Shown: positions 27,845 through 35,828 of the stretch, one piece after another
Position numbering within the stretch: the first letter of the stretch is position 1
Layout: every line of letters starts with the position of its first letter
Assembly: GCF_002204745.1 (NCBI RefSeq)
Contig: NZ_NIRR01000002.1
Coordinates: 62,001-126,000, forward strand
Length of the DNA stretch: 64,000 bases
Direction: 5' to 3'
Source: Hymenobacter amundsenii
Lineage (GTDB): Bacteria > Bacteroidota > Bacteroidia > Cytophagales > Hymenobacteraceae
Translations under genes and position numbers: made by a program
Notes under the pieces: generated by a model
The model's input: the letters and a program-made list of their open reading frames with translations, nothing else
Database searches by the model: none
What the model was told of the DNA's origin: nothing

Positions 27845-27975
27845 AAGAACGTCATTCTGAGCGAAGGCGGAGCCGGAGTCGAAGAATCTCTGCCGCTTCG
27901 TTGTGGACGGCAAGGTTACCGTTGCGGTAGAGATTCTTCGACTCCGGCTCCGCCTTCGCTCAGAATGACGTTCTT
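27845..27975. repeat. Family-A palindromic repeat, copy 3 (52-bp arms)
   Basis: Arms 27845-27896 and 27924-27975 pair over ~52 bp with one mismatch (AAGAACGTCATTCTGAGCG... / ...CGCTCAGAATGACGTTCTT). Flanking sequence also forms looser G-rich/C-rich complementarity (GGTTGGGAGGTGAG near 27830 against CTCACCTCCCACCTCC near 28005-28022), so an outer hairpin nests around it. It separates ALDH and GT2 genes on the same strand. Confidence 0.92.
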
Positions 27976-28020
27976 CCTACCTGCTCACTTCCTTACCTTT
28001 CCTCCTCACCTCCCACCTCC

Positions 28021-28944
28021 TCACTTTTCCTCCGACACGATATAGAGGGGGCGTTGGCGGGCGTTGGCGGAGAGGCGGGAAATGTACTCGCCGATGATGC
28101 CGACGGCAATCAGCTGGACGCCGCCCAGAAACAGGATGCTGATCATCAGCGAGGCCCAGCCCGGCTGGTAGTCGTGGGAGATAAAGCGGGCGTAGAGGGT
28201 GTAGAGCATCACCAGGAAGGCAATGCCCGACACCACGAAACCGCTCACGGTGGCCGCTTTCAGGGGCACGTCAGAGAAGGCCGTGATGCCGTCGAGGGCC
28301 AGCCGGAACATTTTGCGGTAGGTGTAGCCGGTGGTTCCGCTGGCCCGCTCGGCCCGGTCGTATTCGAGGTAGGTCTGGCGGTAGCCAATCCACGAAATCT
28401 GGCCCCGGATAAACTTGCTCTGCTCCGGCATCTGGCGCAGGGCGGCCACCACCTTGCGCGAAATCACCCGGAAGTCGCCGGTATCGACGGGAATGGAAAT
28501 GTTGGTGATGCTGGCCAGCAGGCGGGAAAAAAGCTTGGCCGTAAGCTTTTTGGCCACGCTTTCGCCCTGGCGGCTGCGGCGGCGGGCGTACACCACTTCG
28601 TAGCCTTCGCGCAGCTTCTGGTGGAGGGCGGGGAGCAGCTCGGGCGGGTCCTGCAAGTCGGCGTCGATGATGGCCACGGCCTCGCCCCGGGCCCGGTCGA
28701 GGCCGGCCGTCACGGCAATCTGGTGGCCGAAGTTGCGGCTGAAATCCACGAAGCGCACCCGCTCGTCGCGGGCGGCCAGTTGCCGGATCAAGGCCAGCGA
28801 CCCGTCGTGCGAGCCATCATTAATGAAGATGAGCTCGTAGCCGCCGGGCAGCGCCATTGGGTCGAGCACCCCGCACAGCCGCTCGTAAAGGGGGCCGAGG
28901 TTGGCCTCTTCGTTATAGATGGGAATGACGACGGACAGATCCAC
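28021..28944 (-). CDS. GtrB/DPM1-like GT2 polyprenyl-phosphate glycosyltransferase
   Basis: 307-residue GT2 enzyme that would transfer a sugar from a nucleotide donor to undecaprenyl phosphate at the inner membrane. The catalytic domain opens with DLSVVIPIYNEEANLGPLYERL, carries FINDGSHDGS, the DxD-type IIDADLQDPPE, and the acceptor-binding FRVISRKVV. Two C-terminal helices (VSGFVVSGIAFLVMLYTLYA and SILFLGGVQLIAVGIIGEYISRL) are the GtrB/ArnC signature. I chose GTG 28944, which gives MDLSVVIPIYN; ATG 29004 would add 20 residues, and far longer readings run into the next gene's territory. Its product would feed the neighbouring GT-C enzymes. Confidence 0.88.
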   Translation of the reverse strand: MDLSVVIPIYNEEANLGPLYERLCGVLDPMALPGGYELIFINDGSHDGSLALIRQLAARDERVRFVDFSRNFGHQIAVTAGLDRARGEAVAIIDADLQDPPELLPALHQKLREGYEVVYARRRSRQGESVAKKLTAKLFSRLLASITNISIPVDTGDFRVISRKVVAALRQMPEQSKFIRGQISWIGYRQTYLEYDRAERASGTTGYTYRKMFRLALDGITAFSDVPLKAATVSGFVVSGIAFLVMLYTLYARFISHDYQPGWASLMISILFLGGVQLIAVGIIGEYISRLSANARQRPLYIVSEEK

Positions 28945-29018
28945 AGGGCGGGGGCGGCTGGGCGAGAGTAGAAAGGGAAGGCGCGGGTAAAGATAAACGC
29001 CCATCGCCACCGGCTGCC

Positions 29019-29756
29019 TTACCGGGCCGGGTGCGTGGCGGCCGGCGGGGGCCGGCGTACAATGCGCAGCAGGTTGTAGCCTTCGCGCAGCAACAGCCGA
29101 AAGTTCATGCGGCTGAATACCACGCCGGGCCGCAGCTGCACCCGCACGGGCGTTACCCGCAGGCCCGGCACCCGGGCCGCCCAGTACAAAAACTCCAGAT
29201 CGAAGAGGTAGCGGTCGACGTGAGTTTGCAGAAATAGGGCTTTTCCAGCCTGGTTGAACCCCTTGATGCCGCATTGCGTGTCGGAAACGGGCAGGCGCAG
29301 CAAATGGCGGGTGCAGAACCGTAAGGAGCGCGAAATGGCCGTCCGCACGGCTGGCACCTGCTGGTAGTAGGTGTCGGTGCGGGCTCCTACCGCCACGTCG
29401 CACTGGTTGGCCAGCAGTGCCCGCACCACGTCGGCCACGCCTTGGGGCTGGTACGGAAAGTCGATGTCGGTGAACAGGCAGATGCGGTGTTGCGCCCCCA
29501 GCATGCCGTAGCGCAGGGCGTAGCCTTTGCCCCGGTTCTGGGCGTAGGTGGCGTAGCGGAAGCGGGGGAGGCTGCTTTCCAGCAGCGCCAACTCGGCCGG
29601 CGTGGGCGGGTGGGTCGAGCCGTCGTTGATTACGTGCACCGTAAAGTCCACTTCCGGCAGGTAGCCGCCCAGTTCCTGCATGCTGCTGATCAGGTTCGCC
29701 GCCCATTCGGCGGGCGGGTTGTAGCAGGGCAAAACTAAATCGACGGGAACGGGCAT
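29019..29756 (-). CDS. GT2 family glycosyltransferase, ALG5-like
   Basis: 245-residue GT2 with an A-fold: VDLVLPCYNPPAEW, VINDGSTHPPTP, NRGKGYALRYGMLGA and the DxD motif FTDIDFPYQP, then SDTQCGIKGF and DLEFLYWA. The NRGKGxAlrxG plus DTQCGxKxF combination is typical of dolichyl-phosphate-glucose-synthase-like enzymes (ALG5 type), but there is no obvious membrane anchor. ATG 29756 puts the catalytic domain at the N-terminus; ATG 29777 (adding seven residues) would lie 9 bp after the upstream stop and is possible through coupling. Likely in one operon with the GT-C gene at 29787 and GtrB-like gene at 28021. Confidence 0.85.
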   Translation of the reverse strand: MPVPVDLVLPCYNPPAEWAANLISSMQELGGYLPEVDFTVHVINDGSTHPPTPAELALLESSLPRFRYATYAQNRGKGYALRYGMLGAQHRICLFTDIDFPYQPQGVADVVRALLANQCDVAVGARTDTYYQQVPAVRTAISRSLRFCTRHLLRLPVSDTQCGIKGFNQAGKALFLQTHVDRYLFDLEFLYWAARVPGLRVTPVRVQLRPGVVFSRMNFRLLLREGYNLLRIVRRPPPAATHPAR

Positions 29757-29786
29757 AGGATAGCGGAACGGACGCAATAACGCAGG

Positions 29787-32084
29787 TTAATCCTGAAGAG
29801 GGAAATTGTTCTTAAAGTAGCGGCCGGGCGTCGGTTGGTCGTACACGTCGGTGAAAGCGGGCCGGATGAGCAAGTGGGCCGTTTCGAACGGGTCGCCGGT
29901 CAGCTCCACTACCAGCCGGTTGTTAGGATTTTGGAGCCGCAGTACCACGGCCACCCGCATCCAGCCCCGGTACACCTCCTGGCTCAGGCGGCCCAGCTTT
30001 TCGTGCTCGCCCACCACCTGCCCCGACTGCCCGTCGAGCTCGCGCACCCGCAGGGCGGGCAGGTTGCCCGCGCCCACCACCCGCACCCAGGTCGATATCT
30101 CGTAGTGGGTGGTGTCCTGGGCCCCCGGAATAGGCCCCTGGAACAGCACCTCCTGGTTTGCTGCCTTCCGCGAACCGCCGCCCAACGGCGTCGCCGGGCT
30201 GCCGGCCACCGGCCAGGTGCGGCGTACTGCGTCGGGGGGCAGGCCCGGCGAAGCCGCCGCTGCGGCCAGGGCCGCCAGGCGGTAGGGTTGGGCTTCGAGG
30301 GCCTCGACGGGAAGCGAGTACAGGCTCACTCGCCCATCCTGGAGCAGCAGCCGGCCCAGGGCCACCAGCCGCTGCTCGGCGGGCGTCAGGGTTTCATCGG
30401 TAACCAGCAGCAGCAGGGGCTTGCGCGAGGGAAAGTCCTGGAGAATGGTTTTGGGCAGCTCGGGGGCCGACATCAATTGGGTCGCGGCCAGGCCCTGGGC
30501 CTGGGAAGTCCGCGACATGGCCGAGGCCACAATTGGCAGGCCCGAGCTCAGGGACGTGCGCATGGCTTCGTAGGCCGAAAACGGCATGTCGTTGGTGCCG
30601 AACTGCTCGGGACCCAGCAGAAAGTAGGGCAGGGGCAGAATCGCCTGGTAGTCGCTGCTGCGAGTGCCCTGCCAGCTAATGAAGTTGATGTACTTATCGG
30701 TGGGGTTTAGCAGGGCGTCTACCGTGTACTGCGGGTTCTGGTTGGTTTCTTTGATGCGGTGAACCCAGGTGTCGAAGTTGGTGCGCGCTTCCCAGGCCCA
30801 GACAATCACGACCAGCGCCAGCATTGTTCGGGCAAACCGCCCGGCCCGGCGCAACTGCAGGTAGCGGGCCAGCTGGTAGAAGTAAAACACGGCGTAGACC
30901 GTGAAAAAGTAGTAGAATATCCAGGCAAAGCGGCCGATGGAGCGGAACTGCTTCAGTGGCTTGATCCAATCCAACAAGCCTTCGAGCCCGAAAATAAAGG
31001 GCACCCCGCAGGCAAACAGCAACGTGAGCAACCCGGCGTACACGCCAATGCGCAGTGGGCGCGGCAGCACCGGCACCAGCAGCAGCCGGAATCGGCCGCG
31101 CACCAGGTAGCGCACCGCCTTCACGGCCGTGAGTATTAAAACGAGCAGCGCCACCAGGCCCACGTAGGCCCGGCCCTCCCCGTTGCCGGCTTCGGTGTTG
31201 AAAGCAGTGCGCCAGAAAGTGTCGAGGGGGTCGAGCGGGGGGAAGAAGACGCTGGCGAAGCTGGCCCGGTACACCAGGAAGCCGTAGGGCGTGCTGGGGC
31301 GGTCGGTTAGGGTATCGGTGAGGGCCATAAAGACCTGAAACAGCACGATGGGCGCCACGGCTGCCCCGGCCACCCGCAGAAACAGGTCCCACGAATAGGC
31401 CGAGCGGGTGCCGGCCCGGCGCTGCAGCAACGCCACCAACGCGTACGACAGGCCCAACAGCGCCGTTATCAGCAATAAATACGGGTGGAGCAGGCCGGCC
31501 AGCAGGCCCACGAGGGCGTAGGCCACCAGCGGCCCCCAGGCCCGGGGCGCATCGAGGGCCCGCACCAGCAGGTACCACAGCAGCGGAATGACAAAGGCAT
31601 ACGAGAGGGCGTAATGGCCCAGCCACCGCTCCAGCTGCGGGGCCAGAAACGTAATGAGCAGCGCCCCCACAATGGCCGGCCCGGCCGGCAGCAGCACCCG
31701 CCGCAGCAGCAGGTATACCACCACCGCCGTGGCGGGCAACGAGAGCAGCAGCAGGGTATTGAGCAGGCCCACGCCCGCCCCGGCTACCGGCATGCCCAGC
31801 CCTTGCAAAAAAGCCAGCGGCACGCCCAGCAATGGCTGGCCATCGGCGAAGGTGAGGTGCTCACCGTAGGGGTAGAGCATGCCCGTGAAGTGGGTGCCAG
31901 CCCCGTACCGGACGTGGTAGAGCAGGGAGTAGTAGTTCTTGGTGGCGTCGCCGTTGGCGGCAAAAACGTACTGGCCGGGGTGAAGCAAAATCGGGCCCAG
32001 GGCCCAGTACATCAGGGCCGCCGTGAGCAGCAGCAGAACCAGAACCGGCACGAGGTGCCGACGGCGGGAAGCGGAGAAAGCCAA
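29787..32084 (-). CDS. Polytopic GT-C-like membrane protein with C-terminal beta domain
   Basis: 765-residue membrane protein with about 11-12 helices. The first periplasmic loop has acidic NGDATKNYYSLLYHVR right after helix 1, where GT-C enzymes keep their catalytic Asp. Residues ~440-640 are soluble (TSFKGPE-like LLGPEQFGTNDMPFSAYEAMRTSLSSG). The last ~110 residues read as a jelly-roll (HYEISTWVRVVGAGNLPALRVREL, VYRGWMRVAVVLRLQNPNNRLVVELTG). No named family is certain. The start looks like TTG 32084; a GTG 33 bases downstream is an alternative. It heads the minus-strand glycosyltransferase operon, with TATCTTTG (32135-32142) upstream. Confidence 0.72.
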   Translation of the reverse strand: MAFSASRRRHLVPVLVLLLLTAALMYWALGPILLHPGQYVFAANGDATKNYYSLLYHVRYGAGTHFTGMLYPYGEHLTFADGQPLLGVPLAFLQGLGMPVAGAGVGLLNTLLLLSLPATAVVVYLLLRRVLLPAGPAIVGALLITFLAPQLERWLGHYALSYAFVIPLLWYLLVRALDAPRAWGPLVAYALVGLLAGLLHPYLLLITALLGLSYALVALLQRRAGTRSAYSWDLFLRVAGAAVAPIVLFQVFMALTDTLTDRPSTPYGFLVYRASFASVFFPPLDPLDTFWRTAFNTEAGNGEGRAYVGLVALLVLILTAVKAVRYLVRGRFRLLLVPVLPRPLRIGVYAGLLTLLFACGVPFIFGLEGLLDWIKPLKQFRSIGRFAWIFYYFFTVYAVFYFYQLARYLQLRRAGRFARTMLALVVIVWAWEARTNFDTWVHRIKETNQNPQYTVDALLNPTDKYINFISWQGTRSSDYQAILPLPYFLLGPEQFGTNDMPFSAYEAMRTSLSSGLPIVASAMSRTSQAQGLAATQLMSAPELPKTILQDFPSRKPLLLLVTDETLTPAEQRLVALGRLLLQDGRVSLYSLPVEALEAQPYRLAALAAAAASPGLPPDAVRRTWPVAGSPATPLGGGSRKAANQEVLFQGPIPGAQDTTHYEISTWVRVVGAGNLPALRVRELDGQSGQVVGEHEKLGRLSQEVYRGWMRVAVVLRLQNPNNRLVVELTGDPFETAHLLIRPAFTDVYDQPTPGRYFKNNFPLQD

Positions 32085-32134
32085 GGGAGGGCGAAAAGAG
32101 TCGGCGGAAGGGGTGCGTAAAGATAGCCGCTGGC

Positions 32135-32142
32135 CAAAGATA
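32135..32142 (-). promoter_or_regulatory. Candidate Bacteroidota -7 box for the 29787-32084 gene
   Basis: Minus-strand TATCTTTG matches TAnnTTTG exactly. No clear TTG -33 element is seen at the right distance. Confidence 0.35.
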
Positions 32143-32217
32143 AGCAGGTGATTCGGCCCAGCTAAGTAAGCCGGCCCGTCGCCGCTCCGGCCCCGCGGCC
32201 CCTGGCGGCCCTCTACC

Positions 32218-32225
32218 TATCTTTG
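32218..32225 (+). promoter_or_regulatory. Candidate Bacteroidota -7 box for the 32268 gene
   Basis: TATCTTTG, exact match to TAnnTTTG, 43 bp before the ATG, in the gap between two divergent membrane-protein genes. No clear -33 box. Confidence 0.38.
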
Positions 32226-32267
32226 GCCCGACGGCCCGGAGCCGGGTACGACTTATCAGCGCTTTCT

Positions 32268-33668
32268 ATGACTGCTATCCGCCGCGCGGGCACTACCTTT
32301 TTCTGGCTGCTGCTGGCCGCCTTGGTGCTTATCAGCGCCGGGCTCTACAACGGCTTCCCACTCGTTACCTCCGATTCGGGCACCTACCTCAACAGCGCCA
32401 TCAACCGTACCGTGCCCGACGACCGGCCCCTGACCTACGGCCTGTGGGTGCTGGTAACGGGGCTACGCAAAACCCTTTGGCTGGTGATTTTCGCCCAGGG
32501 TCTGCTGCTGGCCGCCTTGCTCTGGCGCACGATGAGCGCCTTCGCGCCCCGGCTGCGGCACCCGGCCGGTCGGCTGGCCCTGGTGGCCGGCGTCGCCTGG
32601 CTGACGGGCGTAGCCTGGTACAGCAGCCAACTGATGCCCGATATTTTTACGGCCATCGGGCTGCTGGCCCTGGCCCTGCTGCTACTCAGCCGGCCGGCCG
32701 TGGCCGAGCGCTTGGCCTTGCTGGCCGTGCTGCTGCTGGCCGCCATCATGCACTCATCCAACCTGCTTACGCTGCTGCTCACGGTGCTGGCCGTGGGCGC
32801 CGTGGCCTGGGGGCAGCACCTGTTCCGGCGGGGAATTGTGCACCGGCCCACCTGGTGGCTCACGCTGGCCGTTACGCTGGCCGGCTGGCTGGTGCTGCCA
32901 GCTTTGCACGCCGGTTTCGGGGGCGGGTTCACGCTGTCGCGGGCTTCCTCGGCATTTCTGGTGGCTCGCCTCTCGGAAAGTGGGGTGCTGGAAAAATACC
33001 TGGCCGATAACTGTGGCCCCGACAACAAGTACCGGCTCTGCGAATTCCGCAACCAGCTGCCCAACGACGCCATTACCTTTATGTGGGACGCCAGCAGCCC
33101 ACTCAACCAAACCGGCGGCTGGAACGCCAACCGCGCCGAGTACCAGCGCATTTTGCGCGGTATCCTGCTCTCGCCCCGCTACTACCCGGTGCTGCTCTCC
33201 GAAACCGTGCAGGCTACCCTGCGCCAGCTCACCCACATCGGCCACGGCGATGGCCTGACGGCGTTCCGCGAAAACACCAACCCCTACTGGAAAGTAGGCG
33301 AATACGCGTCCTACGAGCTGAAAGAATATATGTCGTCGATGCAGAACCGGAGCCAGCTGGAATTCCAGGCCCTCAACGAACGCACCTACGGGGCGCACTT
33401 GCTGGCCCTGCTGGTGCTGGGCCTGGCGCTGCTGGGCCCTGGCCGGAGACGGGTGGCCCCGGCGCTGGTGGGCTTCGTGCTGGTGGTCGGCGTCGGGATT
33501 GGTGCCAACGCGCTGGTAACCGGGGGATTGGCCAACGTGCTCGACCGGCTGCAGGGCCGGGTGGCGTGGCTGCTGCCCTGGGCAGCGCTGCTGCTGCTGG
33601 CCCAGTACCTGCCCCTACCGGTCCGCTGGCTCGGGTCGGGCGGCCCCGGTCCTAGCCGGCCCGAATAA
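32268..33668 (+). CDS. Polytopic GT-C-like membrane protein
   Basis: 466-residue membrane protein. ATG 32268 places helix 1 at residues ~8-28 (TFFWLLLAALVLISAGLYNG). The following loop has SDSGTYLNSAIN, an acidic motif in the GT-C catalytic position. About eleven helices are visible, with one large extracytoplasmic loop (residues ~225-375) containing two Cys (DNCGPDNKYRLCEF) that could form a disulfide and the NPYWKVGEYASYELKEYM segment. I recognise no named family. The gene starts a plus-strand series with a lipoprotein gene 85 bp downstream. Confidence 0.72.
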   Translation: MTAIRRAGTTFFWLLLAALVLISAGLYNGFPLVTSDSGTYLNSAINRTVPDDRPLTYGLWVLVTGLRKTLWLVIFAQGLLLAALLWRTMSAFAPRLRHPAGRLALVAGVAWLTGVAWYSSQLMPDIFTAIGLLALALLLLSRPAVAERLALLAVLLLAAIMHSSNLLTLLLTVLAVGAVAWGQHLFRRGIVHRPTWWLTLAVTLAGWLVLPALHAGFGGGFTLSRASSAFLVARLSESGVLEKYLADNCGPDNKYRLCEFRNQLPNDAITFMWDASSPLNQTGGWNANRAEYQRILRGILLSPRYYPVLLSETVQATLRQLTHIGHGDGLTAFRENTNPYWKVGEYASYELKEYMSSMQNRSQLEFQALNERTYGAHLLALLVLGLALLGPGRRRVAPALVGFVLVVGVGIGANALVTGGLANVLDRLQGRVAWLLPWAALLLLAQYLPLPVRWLGSGGPGPSRPE

Positions 33669-33753
33669 CCCGCCGCCGGCTTGATTGCCGGGCGGGGTGG
33701 CTTATGTTGATATTCTGGCTAATTTCGCCGCTAAAACCTTTTCTGCTTTCTTC

Positions 33754-34290
33754 ATGAAATCATTGCTCTACGCCGGATTAGCCCTTAGCCTGGCCGCTTG
33801 TTCCTCCTCCGGATCCGACCAGGCCGCTGCCGGCGACTACATCACACGCAACGACTTCGAGTCGATGATGGGCTGGCTGCCCGATGCCACGGCCCTGACC
33901 AAGGAGCACGCGCACTCCGGCAGCTACGCCACCGTGGTGAACCCGGACAAGGAGTTCAGCCTGACCTATAACGCCATGCTCGGCGACATGAGCCCGCACA
34001 AGCTGCGCGGCGTGACGGTAGAAGCCTGGGTTTTCCTGTCCGACGACAAGGGCAGCGCCAAGCTGGGCCTCCAGGTCGTGGACCCTGACCAGGACAACAA
34101 GGAAGTCTTCGGCGACGGTATCAACCTGAGTGAGCAGGTGAAGGAATACAACACCTGGACCAAGGTGAGCAAGGAGTTTATGCTGCCCGATAACGTGACC
34201 TACACCCAGCGCCTGAAGGTGTTTTTGTGGCGCTCCGACGCGGCCTCGCCGGTGTACCTGGACGATTTGACCATTAAGGGCCTGGAGTAA
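33754..34290 (+). CDS. Small jelly-roll lipoprotein, paralogue 1
   Basis: 178-residue lipoprotein. ATG 33754 gives MKSLLYAGLALSLAAC with the lipobox Cys at ~16. The mature ~160 residues form a single beta domain of carbohydrate-binding-module style: DFESMMGWLP, HSGSYATVV, EFSLTYNAML, VTVEAWVFLSDD, LKVFLWRSDAASPVYLDDLTIK. The order 'GW... SG.YA... VEAWVF... YLDDLTI' resembles CBM4/9-like jelly rolls in which an N-terminal loop and the last LDD strand bind calcium. The gene at 37791 is a clear paralogue (EAWVFL, KVFLWRS, SPVYLDD shared). Located between GT-C genes; probably binds their glycan product or substrate, which is inference. Confidence 0.8.
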   Translation: MKSLLYAGLALSLAACSSSGSDQAAAGDYITRNDFESMMGWLPDATALTKEHAHSGSYATVVNPDKEFSLTYNAMLGDMSPHKLRGVTVEAWVFLSDDKGSAKLGLQVVDPDQDNKEVFGDGINLSEQVKEYNTWTKVSKEFMLPDNVTYTQRLKVFLWRSDAASPVYLDDLTIKGLE

Positions 34291-34309
34291 TCCGCCCGCC
34301 GGTCTGCCC

Positions 34310-34350
34310 CGGCGTAACCGGCTGCGGCTTGGCCGTGGCCGGTTACGCCG
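34310..34350 (+). terminator. Hairpin after jelly-roll lipoprotein 1
   Basis: CGGCGTAACCGGC (34310-34322) pairs exactly with GCCGGTTACGCCG (34338-34350), between the lipoprotein stop and the next ATG at 34369. Confidence 0.6.
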
Positions 34351-34368
34351 CTAAGCCTATCCATTTCT

Positions 34369-35697
34369 ATGCCCGCACTATCCGCCCGTTTTCCGGCAAG
34401 TATCGTTCGTTGGGCCGGGCCGCGCTGGCCCTGGCAGTTGGGGGCGGTGGTGGCCTTCTGGCTGGAAATCCGGTTTTTCGTTGATCTGCGGGGCTATTAC
34501 GGGCCGTTTTGGAGCCCCGTGCTATTCTATTTGGTGTCGGCCGCGCTCTGCGGCTGCGCCCTGATGGCCCAACTCGATAACCCGCCGGGTGCCGGCCCTG
34601 CACCCCTGGAGCGGGGCCGGGTGCTGGGCTCTTGGCTGATGGCGTTGCTGGGCAGCGTGGCCGTGCTGTATGCCCAGGCCCCGGTGCTGGCCGGCCACCC
34701 CATTAATGTGCACGAATCGGATATTGTGCCCATTCTGCAGAATTACGTCAGCCGCTTTCGTAGTGGCGAGGTGGTGTACCGCTACATCACCAACCTGCCG
34801 TACCCGCTGTTTCCCAACCACCTGCCCCTGCAATGGCTGCCCTACGTGGCAGCCGACCAATTGGGTATCGACTACCGCTGGTGGTCGTTGGGCATCGGGC
34901 TGCTGCTGGGTTTTGGGGCCTACCTGGCCTTCCTGAATGGGCTGCGGCTGCGGCTGCTGGCCTTCGCGTTGCTGGCGGTGCTGCCCTGGGGGCTGCTGCA
35001 CTACTTCATCGCCCTCGACAGCGGCCTGTACGCCCAGACTGTGGAGCTGACCATTGTGGCCTATTACTGCGTGCTGGCGGCGTCCATTTTCTCGCGCTCG
35101 GCCCTGGTGCAGGCCGCGGCCCTGGTGCTGTGTCTGCTCTCGCGCTACTCGGTGCTGTTCTGGGTGCCGCTGTTTCTGTGGCTGCTGTGGCGGGAGCGGG
35201 GGCGGGGCCACGCCCTGCTGGTGGCGGCCCTCACGCTGGCCGGCGTCGTGGGTATTTACGTGGTGCCGTTTCTGTCGAAAGACTGGACCATCTTCTTCCA
35301 TGCCCTGAGCGAATATAAAATCGCGACCATGGGCGAGTGGAGTCGGTCGGCCGAGGGTTCCGGGCACCTGTTCGGCGGGCTGGGGTTCGCCGTTTTTTTC
35401 TATGAATTCGGGGGTGGCGACCTGGCCGCCCGCATTGCCCTGTTGCAGAAGGCCCACATTCTGGCCTCGGTGGGGGCGGTGGCCCTGAGCGCCGGGGCGT
35501 ACTGGAAGCTGCGCTTCCGCCTCGACTACCGGACCCTGGCCCTGGTTTCGCTGGGCTTCTACCTGAGCACGTTCTACGCCTTTATCCAGATTCCCTACGC
35601 CTACCTAACGTCGCTCACGCTCTTCGTGGGCATGTTCGTGCTGGCCCTGGCCTGGCGCCGCCCCCCCGCGCCGGTTGCCGAAAATCACCGGCGCTAG
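34369..35697 (+). CDS. Polytopic GT-C-like membrane protein
   Basis: 442-residue membrane protein with about eleven helices. The loop after helix ~3 contains NVHESDIVPILQNYVSRF, an acidic ES/D motif comparable to the GT-C catalytic loop, followed by a PLFPNHLPLQWLPY segment. Unlike its neighbours it has almost no soluble C-terminal domain and ends in a Pro/Arg tail. It follows the lipoprotein by 78 bp across a hairpin, and the next membrane gene begins 131 bp downstream. No named family is recognised; the role is inferred from context. Confidence 0.7.
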   Translation: MPALSARFPASIVRWAGPRWPWQLGAVVAFWLEIRFFVDLRGYYGPFWSPVLFYLVSAALCGCALMAQLDNPPGAGPAPLERGRVLGSWLMALLGSVAVLYAQAPVLAGHPINVHESDIVPILQNYVSRFRSGEVVYRYITNLPYPLFPNHLPLQWLPYVAADQLGIDYRWWSLGIGLLLGFGAYLAFLNGLRLRLLAFALLAVLPWGLLHYFIALDSGLYAQTVELTIVAYYCVLAASIFSRSALVQAAALVLCLLSRYSVLFWVPLFLWLLWRERGRGHALLVAALTLAGVVGIYVVPFLSKDWTIFFHALSEYKIATMGEWSRSAEGSGHLFGGLGFAVFFYEFGGGDLAARIALLQKAHILASVGAVALSAGAYWKLRFRLDYRTLALVSLGFYLSTFYAFIQIPYAYLTSLTLFVGMFVLALAWRRPPAPVAENHRR

Positions 35698-35828
35698 CAC
35701 TTCGCGCACCGTGGCAGTTGGCTGCGTTGCGGCCAACTGGCAGTGGCGGAGCTTCAAACGGAAGCAAGACAACCCGCACCATTCCTGCCACATTGGCCGG
35801 CCTTATCTCCTCCTTCCTATCCTGCGTT

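Noticed and set aside
28944..29706. Long N-terminal extension of the GtrB-like glycosyltransferase
   Set aside because: The upstream ~250 codons overlap the neighbouring GT2 gene in another frame and read as Pro/Arg/Gly-rich non-protein sequence; the GT2 domain starts at the GTG 28944.
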